From Ryuthela nishihirai (lineage: Eukaryota; Arthropoda; Arachnida; Araneae; Heptathelidae): a stretch of DNA of 64,000 bases. The notes beneath the pieces are model-generated. The model was given only the letters and a program-made list of their open reading frames with translations, had not been told where the DNA came from and searched no databases. The stretch spans positions 48,580,135 to 48,644,134 of the forward strand of contig JAWZYU010000010.1 of the NCBI GenBank assembly GCA_038380435.1, written 5' to 3'. The position numbers and the translations under genes are program-made. Position 1 is the first letter of the stretch. Each line of letters begins with the position of its first letter. Of the stretch, positions 1 through 11,227 are shown one piece after another.

Positions 1-1993
1 TCATAATTTTTACCCATAAACATGGCAGATAAAATAAATACCAGTGATAGAAGTTATAGTGTGATTGAGAGCAGTGATGATGAATTTGTTTTCAACAACT
101 GTGATGAAAGCTGAAATGTTGGTAGTGATTCTGAATCAAATTTTGAAAGTTCCATTGGAAATTATATCATTCCTGTTGGAAGAAGGACTGTTCTGAGAAT
201 CGAGAGTGACACCGAAGAAAGGGTGATGAATTAGTGGAGCGAGCAACTGACTCGAAGATGGGTGGATGTTACTGACCAAGTAATATTTTGAGTCCAATAT
301 CATTTACTGTATGGCCACAGAGAATGGGTCCACAAAATATATCAGATAATGTGAAGGAGCAATTAGATTTTTTCAAATTGTTCTTCACCGATAATTTAAT
401 TGAACAAAGGAGACAAACAAATATGTCAAATGTAAAATACAACAAACAGTTATCCAGATCTGTGTGGAATTCATGGACTGACATCAAACGTGAAGAATTT
501 TTAGCATTCATCAGTGTAATTCTCAACATGGGAACAATGTCCCTTACCAATATGCAAAAGTAATGGTCAACTGCCCATAACAGCAAAATACCATTTTATT
601 CAGATATGTTTACAAGAGATAGATTTCAACAAATTTTTTGGATGATCCATTTGAAAACACAAATAGCTGAAGACAGAAGTTTAAGAACTCGAATTCAAAA
701 AGCCAGTAATTTCCTGGAGTACCTTGATTCAAATTTTCAGACCATTTTATACCCAGTGAACATATCTATGTAGATGAGTCAAATTTAAGGGAAGAATTAG
801 TTTTATGACATATAATCCCAATAAACCAACAAAGTGGGGAATAAAAGTTTTTGCGTTGTGTGATTCCGAAACTGGATGGATGTATACAATCTTGCCATAC
901 TATGGCAGAATTACAACACAAGACCTCATGAAACCAGAATTGCCTATCAGTTTCAGAATTCTTTACAGTTATATAAACGAATTTTGGATAAAATCCCAAA
1001 TGCCAGTGGATATCACATGTACGTTGACAGATACTACACAAGCATTCCTTTTGCTCTTGAATTGTTAAAATCAAATTGTCATCTTACTGGACAATAAATA
1101 CAAAAAAAAAAAAAAATTTTACCAAAAAAACCCTCGTTTTCTTGCAGGAAGGATAAAAGAGTTGTAACACTACTCAGTTACCTGTGGAGATGCAGAAATC
1201 ACCACTATTCAAAGAAGAAAACGGAATGTTGTGGATGTCCAAAAACCAAAAATTGTAATAAACTATACTGAAAATATGCATGGAGCAGATTGAACCGATC
1301 AGTATGTTTTGGTGTACTGTTTCCTGAGGAAATCGCTCAAGTGGTAGAGGAAGCTATTTTTGGGGGGGATAGAAATATGTGTGATAAATTCATGCATATT
1401 ATACAAAACAATACAAAACAAAAAACTCAAAAGCCAATATCACACCTCAAATTTGTAAAATTGTTGGTAGACCAATTAGTTGGGAGTTATTAACTGGATT
1501 CTTCTTCAAGAAAACCAACTTTTGTGGTGGATGGAGAGGACAGACTAAACAATAAATTACATATCTTGCATAATGGGACCGAAAAAGACTAGTTTGTTCC
1601 AATCGAAAAATGCCAGGTAGTAGATATGAAACCCACTTTTTTTATGATATATGCATGAAAAAACCTCATGCATGTTGGCAACTGTTTCAAATGGTATCAC
1701 ACGTTAAAAAATTATAAGTTGTTTTGTATTATATATTTTTTTTTATTGTATATATATATATTTTATTGCTTTTTTTTCATGTTGTTTGTTTCATATTTGT
1801 TTTTATTTATTTTTTTGTAAATCACTGTTATTTTTGTTCAATAAATATCTATAAAGGTCCTTATCAATGGAAAAAATTTTGCAGGCAAGTATTTTGATAA
1901 TATTTTAAGCTACAATATGAAAATGCTATCTTTTTATCAATATTGCTTTGAGTAACTGGTAACACCTATAAAAAAAACTTCAAGTGCAAAGGG
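1..1993 (+). mobile_element. piggyBac-family DNA transposon, decayed, left end outside window
   Basis: A broken piggyBac-type transposase (described separately) is followed by a right terminus ending at 1993 directly against TTAA (1994-1997). Read inward on the minus strand the end is CCCTTTGCACTTGAAG. piggyBac elements insert at TTAA and commonly have ends starting with C-rich CCCTTT-like sequence, so the boundary fits the coding content. The left end is not visible, so element length is unknown. It sits in a Nup214 intron, 145 bases before the first visible exon, in the same orientation as the gene. Confidence 0.8.
22..1560 (+). pseudogene. piggyBac transposase pseudogene (DDE_Tnp_1_7-like)
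   Basis: Relic of a DDD-type piggyBac transposase, which excises and inserts DNA precisely at TTAA. A possible start is ATG at 22 (MADKINTSDR...), with an acidic N-terminus. Recognisable blocks follow in order: a domain with KREEFLAFISVILNMG near 490-530, IYVDES near 760-780, NKPTKWGIKVFALCDSETGW near 820-880, and YHMYVDRYYTSIPFALELL near 1005-1065 followed by CHLTG. These are the usual conserved blocks around the catalytic aspartates. Several frame changes and in-frame stops (for example near 110, 560 and 1095) break the frame, so it cannot make a full enzyme. The region after 1100 is heavily mutated but still tracks the family C-terminus. The family call is firm; the exact start and end are approximate. 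Confidence 0.82.
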
Positions 1994-2142
1994 TTAATTT
2001 CTTGTTTAGCCAAATCATTTGTTTTTTAGCAAACTATTTACTAATATTGCTCTTAGGATAACAATTTTTTGAACAAGAATTATGTATTTCACATTTTCTA
2101 TAATAAGTATTGCTGTATATAACAAAGTCTCTCTGATTACAG

Positions 2143-2513
2143 ATCAAATAAATTCAGAGAGCTTTCAAGATATGTCTAAAAATCATGGAGGAAATATAGA
2201 GAAAATGATTCTTTCCAAGGAAGCAAATTCTAATGTTATCCTCTTTGCTTCTGGGGATGCAACATCTCCTTTGGGAAATTCATCAATTTCATCTGGTTCA
2301 ATGCCATTTTCTTTTAGTCTTCCATCTGATATGACAAAAGCAAAGAACTCTACCATACAATCTAATTCTTCAATTTCATCACAATATATAACATCTTCTC
2401 CAGAGAATGAGCACCTACAGCCAAGTGGAGATAGTAATATCATTGTAGTATCTACATCAAAGAATGGACAGGTAGTTGTTAGCAGCGTGTCATCCCCTGT
2501 TTTGCCTTCAGAG
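2143..2513 (+). CDS. Nup214: Nup214 exon A (Ser/Thr-rich linker before the FG tail)
   Basis: Open frame of about 124 residues, rich in Ser, Thr and Asn (QINSESFQDMSK... to ...SVSSPVLPSE). The acceptor is TTACAG ending at 2142 and the donor is GAG|GTCAGT after 2513. The exon enters with two bases of a split codon and leaves in phase 0, which matches the next exon. It has no FG motif; NUP214 proteins have a Ser/Thr/Pro-rich stretch between the coiled coils and the FG domain, and this fits there. Assignment to Nup214 rests on phase and compatible composition with the downstream exons, not on alignable residues. The codon bias is neutral and there is no start codon signal, so it is an internal exon. 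It could belong to an alternative upstream gene, but orientation and phase argue against that. Confidence 0.72.
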
Positions 2514-2871
2514 GTCAGTCTTGCACATTTATCCTTTACAGCAGTTTTCTTATTGTGATGTAATTGAATAAACAACAGAGTTGTTATGCAAAGTAGAAAT
2601 GATCATATTTTATAATTTCAAATAAATTTTTATATATGCTTCTGATGTTACAAGTACACATAAAACTTTTGCAATCATGATTCGTGTCTTATTTAGGCAA
2701 ATATCAGAACTTAAATTCTTTTTGTAACAAAGCAAAAACTGCAACTTTTAGTCATTAACCACTTTCTTTCAGATGTTACAAGACTAATTTATTTAAAATT
2801 TAAAATTCATTAACAAAAATATTTTTTGTAAAGCATAGAATATGAGATAAGCAGTATGTTTAAAATAATAT
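2514..2871. other. intron, no feature seen
   Basis: AT-rich intron sequence between exon A and the hAT-like insertion. I see no open frame, repeat or structured element in it. Confidence 0.6.
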
Positions 2872-2879
2872 TCTGCAGC

Positions 2880-4522
2880 CAGGGGCATAGTTATGGGGGG
2901 AGGCTCCCCCCTCCCCCCAAAGTAACTCAGAGTTGGCAAAATTCGAAGCAACTTCGTAAAATCTAGGTGAGTTGTGAAAATTTGTAATTGTTTTTTTTTT
3001 TGGTAAAATTAAGAGGAATTGTCAAAATTGAGGCAACTTGGCAAATATAGGGCAGTTTGAAAAATGGAGACAGAAAAATCTAGAGCAGTTGGCAAAATTC
3101 TAAGCCACTTAATAAAATACAGGTGAGTTGGCAAAATCTTGGGTAGTTGGCAAAATTCTGAGTGGCTTGGTAAAATCTTGGGGAGTTGGCAAAATTCAGA
3201 GTGACTTGGGAAAATTGTGGGGAGTTGTGGGCAAAATTCAGGTGAGATGTAAAAATTGCAAACATTTTTCTGTAAAATTATGGCATGTTGACAAAATTGA
3301 GGCAATTTCGCAATATCTAGGAGAGTTAGCAAATCTTGGAGGAGTTGGGAAAATTCAGAGTGACTTTGCAAAAATCAGATGAGATGTAAAATTGTGGCGA
3401 GTTGGCAAAATTGAGGAAACAACAAAATCTAGGGCAGTTGGCAAAATTCGAATCCACTTGGTAAAATACGGGCAATTTGTGAAAATTGGGATTGTTTTTG
3501 TGAAATTAAGGAGAGTTGACAAAATCAAAAAAACTTGGCAAAATTTTGGGGAGTTTGAAAATTTGAAGTGACTTGTCAAATTCAGGAGAGATGTAAAAAT
3601 TGGGATTGTTTTGCGAAATTAAAGAGGTGGTAAAATCGAAGCAACTTAGCAAAATCTAGGGAAGTTGGCAAAACTGGAAACCACTTGGTAAAGTACAGGT
3701 GAGTTGTAAAAATTGGGATTGGTTTTGTGAAATTAAGGAGAGTTGGAAAAATCGAGAACTCAGCAAAATCTAGGGGAGTTGGCAAAATTTGAAGCCACTT
3801 GGTAAAATAGGGCAGTTGTGAAAATTGTGCCTTTCTTGTGCAATTAAGGAGAGTTAATAGAATTCGAAATGACTTGGCAAATTCAGAAAAGATGTAAAAA
3901 TTGCGATTTTTTTTTCTGTAAAATTATGGCAAGTTGGCAAAATCTGAATCCACTTGGTAAAATATAGGCGAGTTGTGAAAATTGGGATTTTTGTGAAATT
4001 AAGGAACAAATCGAGAAAACTTGACAAAATCTAGGGCAATTGGCCAAATTTGAATCCACTTGGAAAATACGGGCAAGTTGTGATAATTGGGTTTGTAAAA
4101 TTAAGGTGAGTTCACAGAAATAAAAAAAAATTGGAAAAATCTTGGGGAGTTTGAAAAATTCGAAGTGACTTGGCAAATTTAGCAGAGATGTAAAAATTGG
4201 GATTGTTTTTGTGAAATAAAGGAGAGTTGGTAAAATCAAGGGGAGTTGTGAAATTGTGTCACACTGACTTGCTACAATTCAGGCGAGATGTAAATATTAG
4301 ATTATTTCTGTGAAATTATGGCTAGTTGGCAAAATTGGAAGTCAGATGGCAAAATGCAGGAGAGTTGTGAAAATTGCCTCACCACCACCACCACCACCAT
4401 CACCACTATGGAACAAAAATTTAGGTACGAACCTGATAGAGACATTATTTTTCTCAGTTGGCAAAATTTGATTTTCGATTTCTCCCCCCCCCCCCCCAAC
4501 ATAGTCCTTCGCTACGCCCCTG
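2880..4522. mobile_element. non-autonomous hAT-like element with internal minisatellite
   Basis: The left end reads CAGGGGCATAG from 2880, and the right end read inward on the minus strand is CAGGGGCGTAG from 4522. These are short inverted termini of the CAGGG type that is typical of hAT transposons. The element is flanked by an 8-bp duplication: TCTGCAGC at 2872-2879 and TCTGCAAC at 4523-4530, with one mismatch. Eight-base target duplications are a hAT hallmark. Both ends also carry G/C homopolymer runs just inside the termini. No transposase is present; almost the entire interior is a degenerate tandem array. Confidence 0.75.
2940..4478. repeat. degenerate minisatellite, unit about 113 bp, about 13 copies
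   Basis: Repeated units contain the word AGTTGGCAAAAT many times, plus recurring phrases such as GAGATGTAAAAATTGGGATT, ACTTGGTAAAATAC and GTGAAATTAAGGAGAGTT. Higher-order units of roughly 110-120 bases run from about 2960 to 4370, and each is built of 20-22-base sub-repeats. An (ACC)n run sits at 4380-4402. Long minus-strand open frames here are only the translated array (repeating LPT, FTK and FCQL-type words), not genes. Confidence 0.8.
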
Positions 4523-4530
4523 TCTGCAAC

Positions 4531-5857
4531 CTTTAATGGAAATACAATAACTGATAAAGCCAAAGAAATGCATCTTTGTCAGAAAGTAAAGGAACACCAG
4601 GAGACCAACATTTATTTAGTAATCTTGTTTAATTTGATGTTAATATATTTCTGAGTAGCTAATTTTTTATATTATTTCAAATGAAAATTATCAGAATTTA
4701 ACAATTCATTGTATTCATAATAACCTTGGAAAATTAAATTCAAGTATATATACTTTAGAGAATTAATTGCAGCAGATGAAAGTAAGATATAATTTAATGT
4801 GTATCTAATACAAAGCTAACTTAACGGCTAGATTTGGAGTATAGTTACATAAACTGAGATATTGAAAAATATTAATAGAAAGTTTTACTGTTAGAGATTT
4901 ACTATTTAGAGGTTCATCAAACAGGTGAGTCTTTGAACACTAATATGTGAAGTCAATTCTTGTAAAATCAATTATTCTTTAAATCCAGTAATTCATTTAC
5001 ATGCTTGTTAAGGAATGTTATCATAAAGTGGTAGTATAAAAATAAAATTACATATTAAACAGTATTTAGAGATAAAATTCTGAATTAGTTATCATACAAA
5101 AAACTTACTGCTTAACAAGCTGAGACCATAAATCAAATATATTTATGTCTAACACACAGAAACATATATTATTATGATTTATAACATTTAAATCTTTCAT
5201 GGCCCTTGGCACTGTAGCATATGTAAAATTTCAACAGATCAGGAGCATATTCCCTCCTCATTATCTTGACTTTGCCACTCTGAGGACATTGAAATTTTTT
5301 AACCTTGTAGCCACTTTACACACTAGCTTGTAGGCACTTTTCTGATATTCTCAAATTCTATCACCCAAACAGAAAACGTGGTGCTCAATGTGAAAAAACA
5401 CCAAGATAGTGTTCCTGTATTACCGTAAACAGGACAGAAAACCATGAATATGAGCAGTTCCAAGTCAACTTGTGTAACAGTCCCCATGTTTTAAAGGTAC
5501 CATATGGAAAAAAAATTTTAAGAAAAATAAAATTCATATTTCAGATAAATATTTTATTATTCAGAAATAAATTCTCTTTTTATTCATATGTAATATAACT
5601 ATTTTTGCTCATTAGGTTTTCCAGAACTTCTTCATAAACTTACTAGATTCATTTTATTACTACATCACTCTGAAAAAGCCTTTTTAAAATTAATATATTT
5701 GTGAATTTATTTAAGTATTTTCATAAAATTCAAAATTAAATGTTCCATCTTTTGTATATAGCATGACCTATTTCTATTGATTGGGGTATCTGGCAAAAAA
5801 ATTTTAAAGTTTACTTGACAGCATAGTTGATGAAAGCTTTAACCTTTTTCAAAGTAC
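4531..5857. other. intron, no feature seen
   Basis: AT-rich intron sequence. No coding frame, transposon end or tandem repeat was recognised. Confidence 0.55.
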
Positions 5858-6030
5858 AGGGTGGTTACAATTAAACTGACAGTACTCAGAGCGATGTAGA
5901 GAAGGATCTATTTGATGGATCACAGCGAAAAGTGGTAATACCTTAATAAGAACATGGGGTAGAGAATTTGCGAATAAAAAAAATAGTGTTAGTGCCACCA
6001 GGTGGTGTGGGTGCGCTAAAATAAAGAAAA
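5858..6030. mobile_element. possible terminal fragment of a Tc1/mariner-like element
   Basis: Begins with CAGGGTGGTTACAATTAAAC directly after TA. Such a CAGGGTG start after TA is common for mariner-type ends. The next 150 bases are GC-richer than their surroundings and contain a small palindrome, CCACCAGGTGGTG. No transposase and no matching second end were found, so this is a fragment at best. Confidence 0.35.
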
Positions 6031-6336
6031 TGCCAAGTTGAACAAACATAACCTTTATTTTACAAATCAAGATTATCAATATAGGTATTTAAAAAATGTA
6101 TTTTTCAAAGCATATTACTAAGAAAATATTTTCTTTTACTAGAAAAGTATGCTAAAAATTTTCAATCAAAACAATTTTTAAGTTTATTAAATGAAAGTTG
6201 CATTTAACAATAATATATCTATAAATAAAAAGATTTATTTCATAATATCAGTTATGTCTCCTGTGTTGCACTTGAGATGCTAACACGATTCAATGGTAAT
6301 ATTCGTTTTACATATCGTGCAGTTAAAGGCTTGGGT

Positions 6337-6402
6337 ATATTTACCACTAAGGGAGAGTAATCCTTGGCCAAGCCAAGGATTACTCTTCCTTAGTGGTAAT
6401 AT
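6337..6402. repeat. hairpin, about 29-bp stem, before exon B
   Basis: A near-perfect inverted repeat. The left arm contains CCACTAAGGGAGAGTAATCC and ends CCTTGG at 6367. The loop CCAAG is at 6368-6372. The right arm starts CCAAGGATTACTC at 6373 and runs to 6402. There is one mismatch and one bulged base. It lies 123 bases upstream of the exon B acceptor, so it would form in the pre-mRNA near the branch-point region. Confidence 0.85.
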
Positions 6403-6525
6403 AAATAAATCTATTTATTATTATTACTCATTCTGTTCATTCATAATGATTAGTAATGTATCTGTTTCAATGTGTAGAAAGTTTGTTCTTTCCTTTAAAA
6501 TAATTATATATTTTTTTGCTTTCAG

Positions 6526-7691
6526 GAAACTGAGACAAACAATAAAAGCAGTGCTGCAGTTGTGGCATCTAATGCTTCATTGTATAGTGTAGGATCTCCA
6601 CCTTCAATTCAGAACTCCTCATTGTCTAATTTCAGTTTTGTACTTCCTAATTCTGGGGCTGTAACAGTACCTTCTGATACTGAAATTAAATCAGTGTCCT
6701 CAGATGCCTTACCAACAACAGTAAGTTCTCCAGTGTTCAACTCTGAAAGTGTTGTACCTACCACACAATGTGAAGAAGTACCATCTACTACAACAACAGT
6801 TGCAAATACAGCAAGAACAGCTGCTAGCCCAGTACCTTTGACTTTGGATGAAAAGAAATCATCCACTAATGATGAAGAAACAGTAACTTCAACTACTCTA
6901 TCTGAGCAAGTTTTATTATCAACTAATACATCAGTATCTCCATCTCCAAATAGTCCTGTAACAACATCAGCATCACCTGTCAGAGCAGAAGCCCCAACTC
7001 CTTCAACATTAGAAGCAAGCACAAATTCTCTATTTGAACAACTAACAACTTCAGGTTCTGATCAAGGACAAGTATCTACCTCACCACTTGTATCTAATGC
7101 TACAACTTCTGTGACTCCTTCCACATCCTCATCTGCTATATTTGGACAATCATCAAATTCAACTTTTGGACAAACAACTACTACATCAGCTTCAAAATCA
7201 TTATTTGGGCAACAAGTGAACTCAAGCTCAACAACAGTATTTGGCCAGTCCACAATTTCAACTACTCCATTTGCACAAAACAGTGTGACATCATCACAGT
7301 CTGTATTTGGACAATCAACATCAGTGCCAACAACAAGTGTATTTGGTCAGAATGTTACTACATCATCAACACCAACACTCTTTGGTCAAAAACAAGTATC
7401 GGCTTCATTTTTCGGCCAGCAGTCAACTACACAGTCATCATTCTTTAGTAAAGCTTCTCCTAATTCTCCTGTGTTTGGACAAGCACCTTCTACTCAGAGT
7501 TCTGTGTTTGGACAACCTGTTACTTCATCACCCCCTTTTGGTCAAGGAACTGGTAATTTCTTCTCTCAATCTTCACCTGTTGGATCCTCATTGTTTGGAC
7601 AAAAAGCAACACCAAATAGCAATTCTGTATTTGGTCAGACAGCTTCCCCAGGATTCACATTTGGGCAGTCAGGTTTTGGTCAAAACTCAAG
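6526..7691 (+). CDS. Nup214: Nup214 exon B (main FG-repeat exon)
   Basis: Long exon of 388 codons plus two bases. The acceptor is TTTGCTTTCAG ending at 6525; the donor is TCAAG|GTATCT after 7691. It encodes first a Ser/Thr/Pro-rich, disordered stretch (about residues 1-200), then about fifteen FGQ motifs from 7139 to the exon end (IFGQ, TFGQ, LFGQ, VFGQ and so on, spaced 10-20 residues, with one FAQ variant). FG motifs bind transport receptors such as exportin-1 and NXF1. In Nup214 this tail projects from the cytoplasmic face of the nuclear pore, where the protein works with Nup88. The frame remains open 88 bases into the intron, so unspliced RNA would stop at 7777-7779. The dense xxFGQ pattern alone fits several FG nucleoporins; the downstream exons point to Nup214. 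Confidence 0.9.
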
Positions 7692-8220
7692 GTATCTATT
7701 TTTAATTTATTGTATATATATGATAAAATCTTTATTGCATTTTTGTTTAAAAGACATTTGTATGCATCAAACAATATAATATATATTCAAATATATGAAT
7801 ACTATAGTACTATAGAATTCTTCAGCTGTCTTAATTGTGAAAAAGAAATGCATTCTTCGAGAAGCTGACACAATACAGTGTAAATACTGATGTGAACTGA
7901 AGAATATATAATGATTTTAACATGATATTTTTTGTGTATCTTAGGTATAGAGACCTTTATAGGAAGATTAAAATGTTATAGTTATTTTTGTTTTACTTTT
8001 GGCATTAAATTTGTTTTTTATGTCAGAGTACTTTTGATAAGTTTAAGAAATATTCTATTTTAACCCTTTGCCAACCCCATCACACTAGAATGTTTGGGAT
8101 TTAATTTTGCACAATGGGTATTAATGCTCTAAAATACTCTCTCTACAAATATATTCATATACCATCTGCTGATAACAATTGGTGTATTGATTCTAGATGC
8201 AACTACACATAAAATAAAAA
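7692..8220. other. intron; one possible piggyBac-like end
   Basis: Mostly featureless AT-rich sequence. At 8060-8063 there is TTAA followed by CCCTTTGCCAACCCC, which resembles the termini of the TTAA-inserting elements elsewhere in the window. No partner end was found nearby, so the element is not called. Confidence 0.4.
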
Positions 8221-8416
8221 AAATAAATTCTTCAAGTAGCTGTTTACTTTTACAGGTCTGACTGCAGTCTATCACTGTAATATGCCACAGAGGTCTGTGA
8301 GGAAGTCAGGACTTCAACAAAGTGGCAATACAAGAAGCATCCATGCTTTATTGGAGCTCAAACCCAGGCTCCTGTGATCTTTACAAAACATGCTAACCAC
8401 TTCAGCCACCATAGCA
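8221..8416 (-). mobile_element. tRNA-derived SINE, family A, old copy
   Basis: Minus-strand copy of the SINE best seen at 12188-12385 and 51523-51712. Shared words, reading along the plus strand, are CTTCAAGTAGCTG, ACAGGTCTGAC, TATGCCACAG, GGTCTGTGAGGAAG, then the tRNA-like B box as GAGCTCAAACCCAGG and an A-box region ending near 8416. It is diverged by many substitutions. Pol III-type A and B boxes imply descent from a tRNA. Confidence 0.7.
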
Positions 8417-8976
8417 ATTGCATAATACATTGATGCATGGCCAATATATCAACAATAATGTTACTGTAGTTCTAATTTTAAAATACCAATGTTTACAGTT
8501 GAGATAGCATTCACTCAATATTTGCTTCAGTAGAGAAGGCAGTGGAATCTATTCCTGACGTATCATGCATCCATTAAAGACTAACAGAAAGGGACATTTC
8601 TTGTAATTTGGAGAAAAATAATGATATTTATTTATTTTCAGCAAAAGAGGAAAGCAAGGATAATGACAAAACAAAAAATTAAGAGTCTAATGCAAAAAAA
8701 AAAAATTCAGGAGATTGTACATAAAAAAGGGATAATTTCAAATATAAGTCTTTTCAAGGGAGTGAAAGAACACCAAAATTTTGCAGGACCATCCTGTTGT
8801 CTTCCTGTAAGAAGCAGCTAAAAGTACTGCAATCCCTTTGTCAGGAATCTTGGACAGGGAATTCTTTGACAAGGAAGCAGACAACCCAACTCTGCTGATT
8901 TAATTATTATATATGATTTAAGCATGCAGGTATGAGTTCATTTACTATATTACACACTGTTAAACACTGCATAATG
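8417..8976. other. intron, no feature seen
   Basis: AT-rich intron sequence with a short A-rich run near 8695. Nothing else was recognised. Confidence 0.5.
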
Positions 8977-9325
8977 TTGGGGTGGGGGTGGCTAATTTGG
9001 TAAGTACCAGGTTTGAATCCCAGCTGGGCCAGCATTGAGATTTATCTTCACAAAACTCCCCATCCTGCCCTCTGTCAATAGGGGACACCAATGGACTTGG
9101 GAAGGCACTGTCCGTGGATGGGATATTAAGCTGTAGCCTTAAGTGTGGGGGAGAGCCATACCCTGTATACATTAAAGAACACACTGGCTGGCCTTGATGA
9201 AAGGCTACCATCTGTTTTCTGACAGCGGTCTAGTGGGTCCCCTTCTCTGAGCCTTTGGGTCCTTGTGACCTAGCCATTTGGTCCATTTTGCACAAAAAGT
9301 GCCACTCAGAGTTAACCCTACCCTG
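8977..9325 (+). mobile_element. tRNA-derived SINE, family B, diverged copy
   Basis: Matches the well-preserved copy at 48650-49034 along its length: GGGGTGGCT head, GAATCCCAGCTGGGCCAGC (B box), the core with GGGGACACC and GATGGGATATTAAGC, CATTAAAGAACACACTGG, GGCTACCATCTG, GGGTCCCCTTCTCTGAGCC, and a tail of CCCTACCC type. The central part resembles the conserved cores known in broad animal SINE superfamilies, though I cannot say which. It is mutated but nearly full length. Confidence 0.85.
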
Positions 9326-10259
9326 TGCATAATGGTACATTTTGTGCTCAATACAGCAGATGATATGTCTGTGCACTCCTCATAAGCCTAAACAAAAAAT
9401 GCAGAAAGGAAACATTACAACCTGAATATCCTTTATGGTGATTTTCACATTTGGTAGCTAAGCTGGTATGCTGATTGTTTGCTCCTGTCTGTGCCAGGTG
9501 ACTTGGCAGATGTCCATATCAGTTCTGCAGCATATTTTTTGCCATCAGGTATAGATGGAAATCACTAGAATACAAGAATTAGACTATTCTCCAGGGCACT
9601 TACACAAACATGTTTACCTTTCTTTGAACACAACTACATATTCTTTACAATTTGTGGATCCAAACAATATATAAAAACATATTCTTTACAATTTGTGGAT
9701 CCAAACATTAACAAAATATAAGGCATTCAACACACTTCAACAAAGATTTTGCCATTGACTAGGTCTGCATAGTCTGAAATGCTGTCGCACTGAGTCTATA
9801 TCCTGTTATTTTGGTGTAGGTCCAAGGTGGTTCTAGGTCTCCATGAGATTGTTCATATCTGCTTGGAGTACTTCATATGTTTTGCTGGAGAGAGAGTAGT
9901 TCTTGTTTCTTTGTTACTATATTGTCTATTTTTACACTTCAGAATGTTTATCTGTGTCAGTCTTATTTATTTTTCTTTTAATTGCTATATAATAGAAGCC
10001 TCCAAGGGTATTGTGGCTGTACAAGATTATTATTTCACATTTATTTCTACATTTATAAATCATAATTTGCTCTACTATTTCTAGTTTTTGTTGGGTGGTG
10101 CTAAAAGTATTTTAGTATGATCGAAATGTGAAATATACCCAACTTATACCATGTAGTGAGGTATTGCTGTATTTGCCCTTTTTTTTTGTCTCTCTGTTCC
10201 TTCATACATATTTTTTGTGTATTGTTTTCCTGATGTTCAGGTATTCCTCTTTGCTGATT
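9326..10259. other. intron with a 41-bp tandem duplication
   Basis: At 9636-9666 and 9677-9707 a 31-base block beginning ACATATTCTTTACAATTTG is present twice, identical, with a period of 41. Otherwise the sequence is AT-rich with no recognised feature. Confidence 0.7.
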
Positions 10260-10267
10260 TTCTAGAG

Positions 10268-10576
10268 TATGGGTTCTCAATGTGAGGTACGCCATGAGAG
10301 CTCAGAAGTCACCAGATCTAGTAACTTGTCCATTTCACTGATTACCCAATAAAATGTTTATAATTTTATAAGATTTGTTAAATTGTTTGTCATTTTTTGT
10401 GTTTATCGATATATGTATTTTATTTGACTATAAAATTTAATGTGTTTATATATATATATATGTTTTATTCCCGTTGTTATACTATAACTATAGTTTTATC
10501 TATCTATACAAGGGGTGCACCAGCTACATACACATTTTCAGAGGGTACGTGAAGCATAAAAGGTTGAGAACTACTG
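10268..10576. mobile_element. hAT MITE, CAGTGGTTCTCAACC-type, copy 1
   Basis: Inverted ends: GGGTTCTCAATGTGAGGTAC at the left, and at the right (minus strand) CAGTAGTTCTCAACC. The flanking 8-bp target duplication TTCTAGAG is perfect (10260-10267 and 10577-10584). TIRs reading CAGTGGTTCTCAAcc are well known from hAT MITEs. There is no coding capacity; a (TA)n run lies at about 10448-10460. A second copy lies at 51998-52174. Confidence 0.9.
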
Positions 10577-10849
10577 TTCTAGAGGTACACTGTATACCCC
10601 ATTAACTTTTATTTGTTGGTCTCTATCATATTTTATCTATTGTATGATCATTCTTGGTACAATTGTTGGAACTATAATGCTGTATGAGAGCATAACCTTC
10701 TTTATGTATTAGCTAACAAGGTATATCTGGCACTGCACTCATGAATTGGACTTGTGCTGGTGTTGTTTGAATCATGCTCGCTTAGTAAGTAAGTTGATCA
10801 GTCTGAGGGGATTACTCTGCCAATTCTTCCTTTTTGATATTTTTCCACA

Positions 10850-11227
10850 TAGGGCTGGGGTGGCTCAGTCGGTAGCATTCCAAACTCGTAATCTGCAGTT
10901 CCCAGGTTTGAGTTCCAGCTGGACCAGCATTGAGATTTATGTCCCCAAAACTCCATGCCCATAGTCAGTATGGAATAATGGACATAGAAAGGCTGCCACC
11001 TGTTGGATGGGGTACAGTACAGCCATGAGTACATGTGTGGGAAAGCCATATCCTGTGCACATCAAAGAACACGCTGAATGGCCTTAATGGGAGGCTACCA
11101 TCTGTCTCCCAACAGCTGTCCAGTGGGTCTCCTCCCTCAAACTTCTCTGAGCCTTTGGGATTCTTGTGACCTGGCCATTTAGCCCATAGTGTGCAAAAAG
11201 TGTCCTCACAGGGAAAACAACTCAATT
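10850..11227 (+). mobile_element. tRNA-derived SINE, family B, full-length copy with TSD
   Basis: Starts GGGCTGGGGTGGCTCAGTCG (A-box region), then B box GGTTTGAGTTCC, core GGATGGGGTACAG, ATCAAAGAACACGCTG, GGAGGCTACCATCTGTCTCC, and the tail. It is flanked by a 13-bp target duplication, ATATTTTTCCACA (10837-10849 and 11228-11240), as expected for insertion by LINE machinery. It carries no protein. Confidence 0.9.

Noticed and set aside
4380..4402. Coding poly-Thr/His tract from the ACC run
   Set aside because: A simple repeat inside the minisatellite of a transposon.
3009..4563. Minus-strand open frames of 60-120 codons with repeating LPT/FTK/FCQL words
   Set aside because: They are translations of the minisatellite inside the hAT-like element; the repeat explains the openness and there is no domain.
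6609..7705. Open frames antisense to, and in another frame of, Nup214 exon B (minus 6609-7022 and 7062-7253; plus 7307-7705)
   Set aside because: Shadows of the repetitive FG/Ser-rich exon; the plus-strand FGQ frame with splice sites explains the region.
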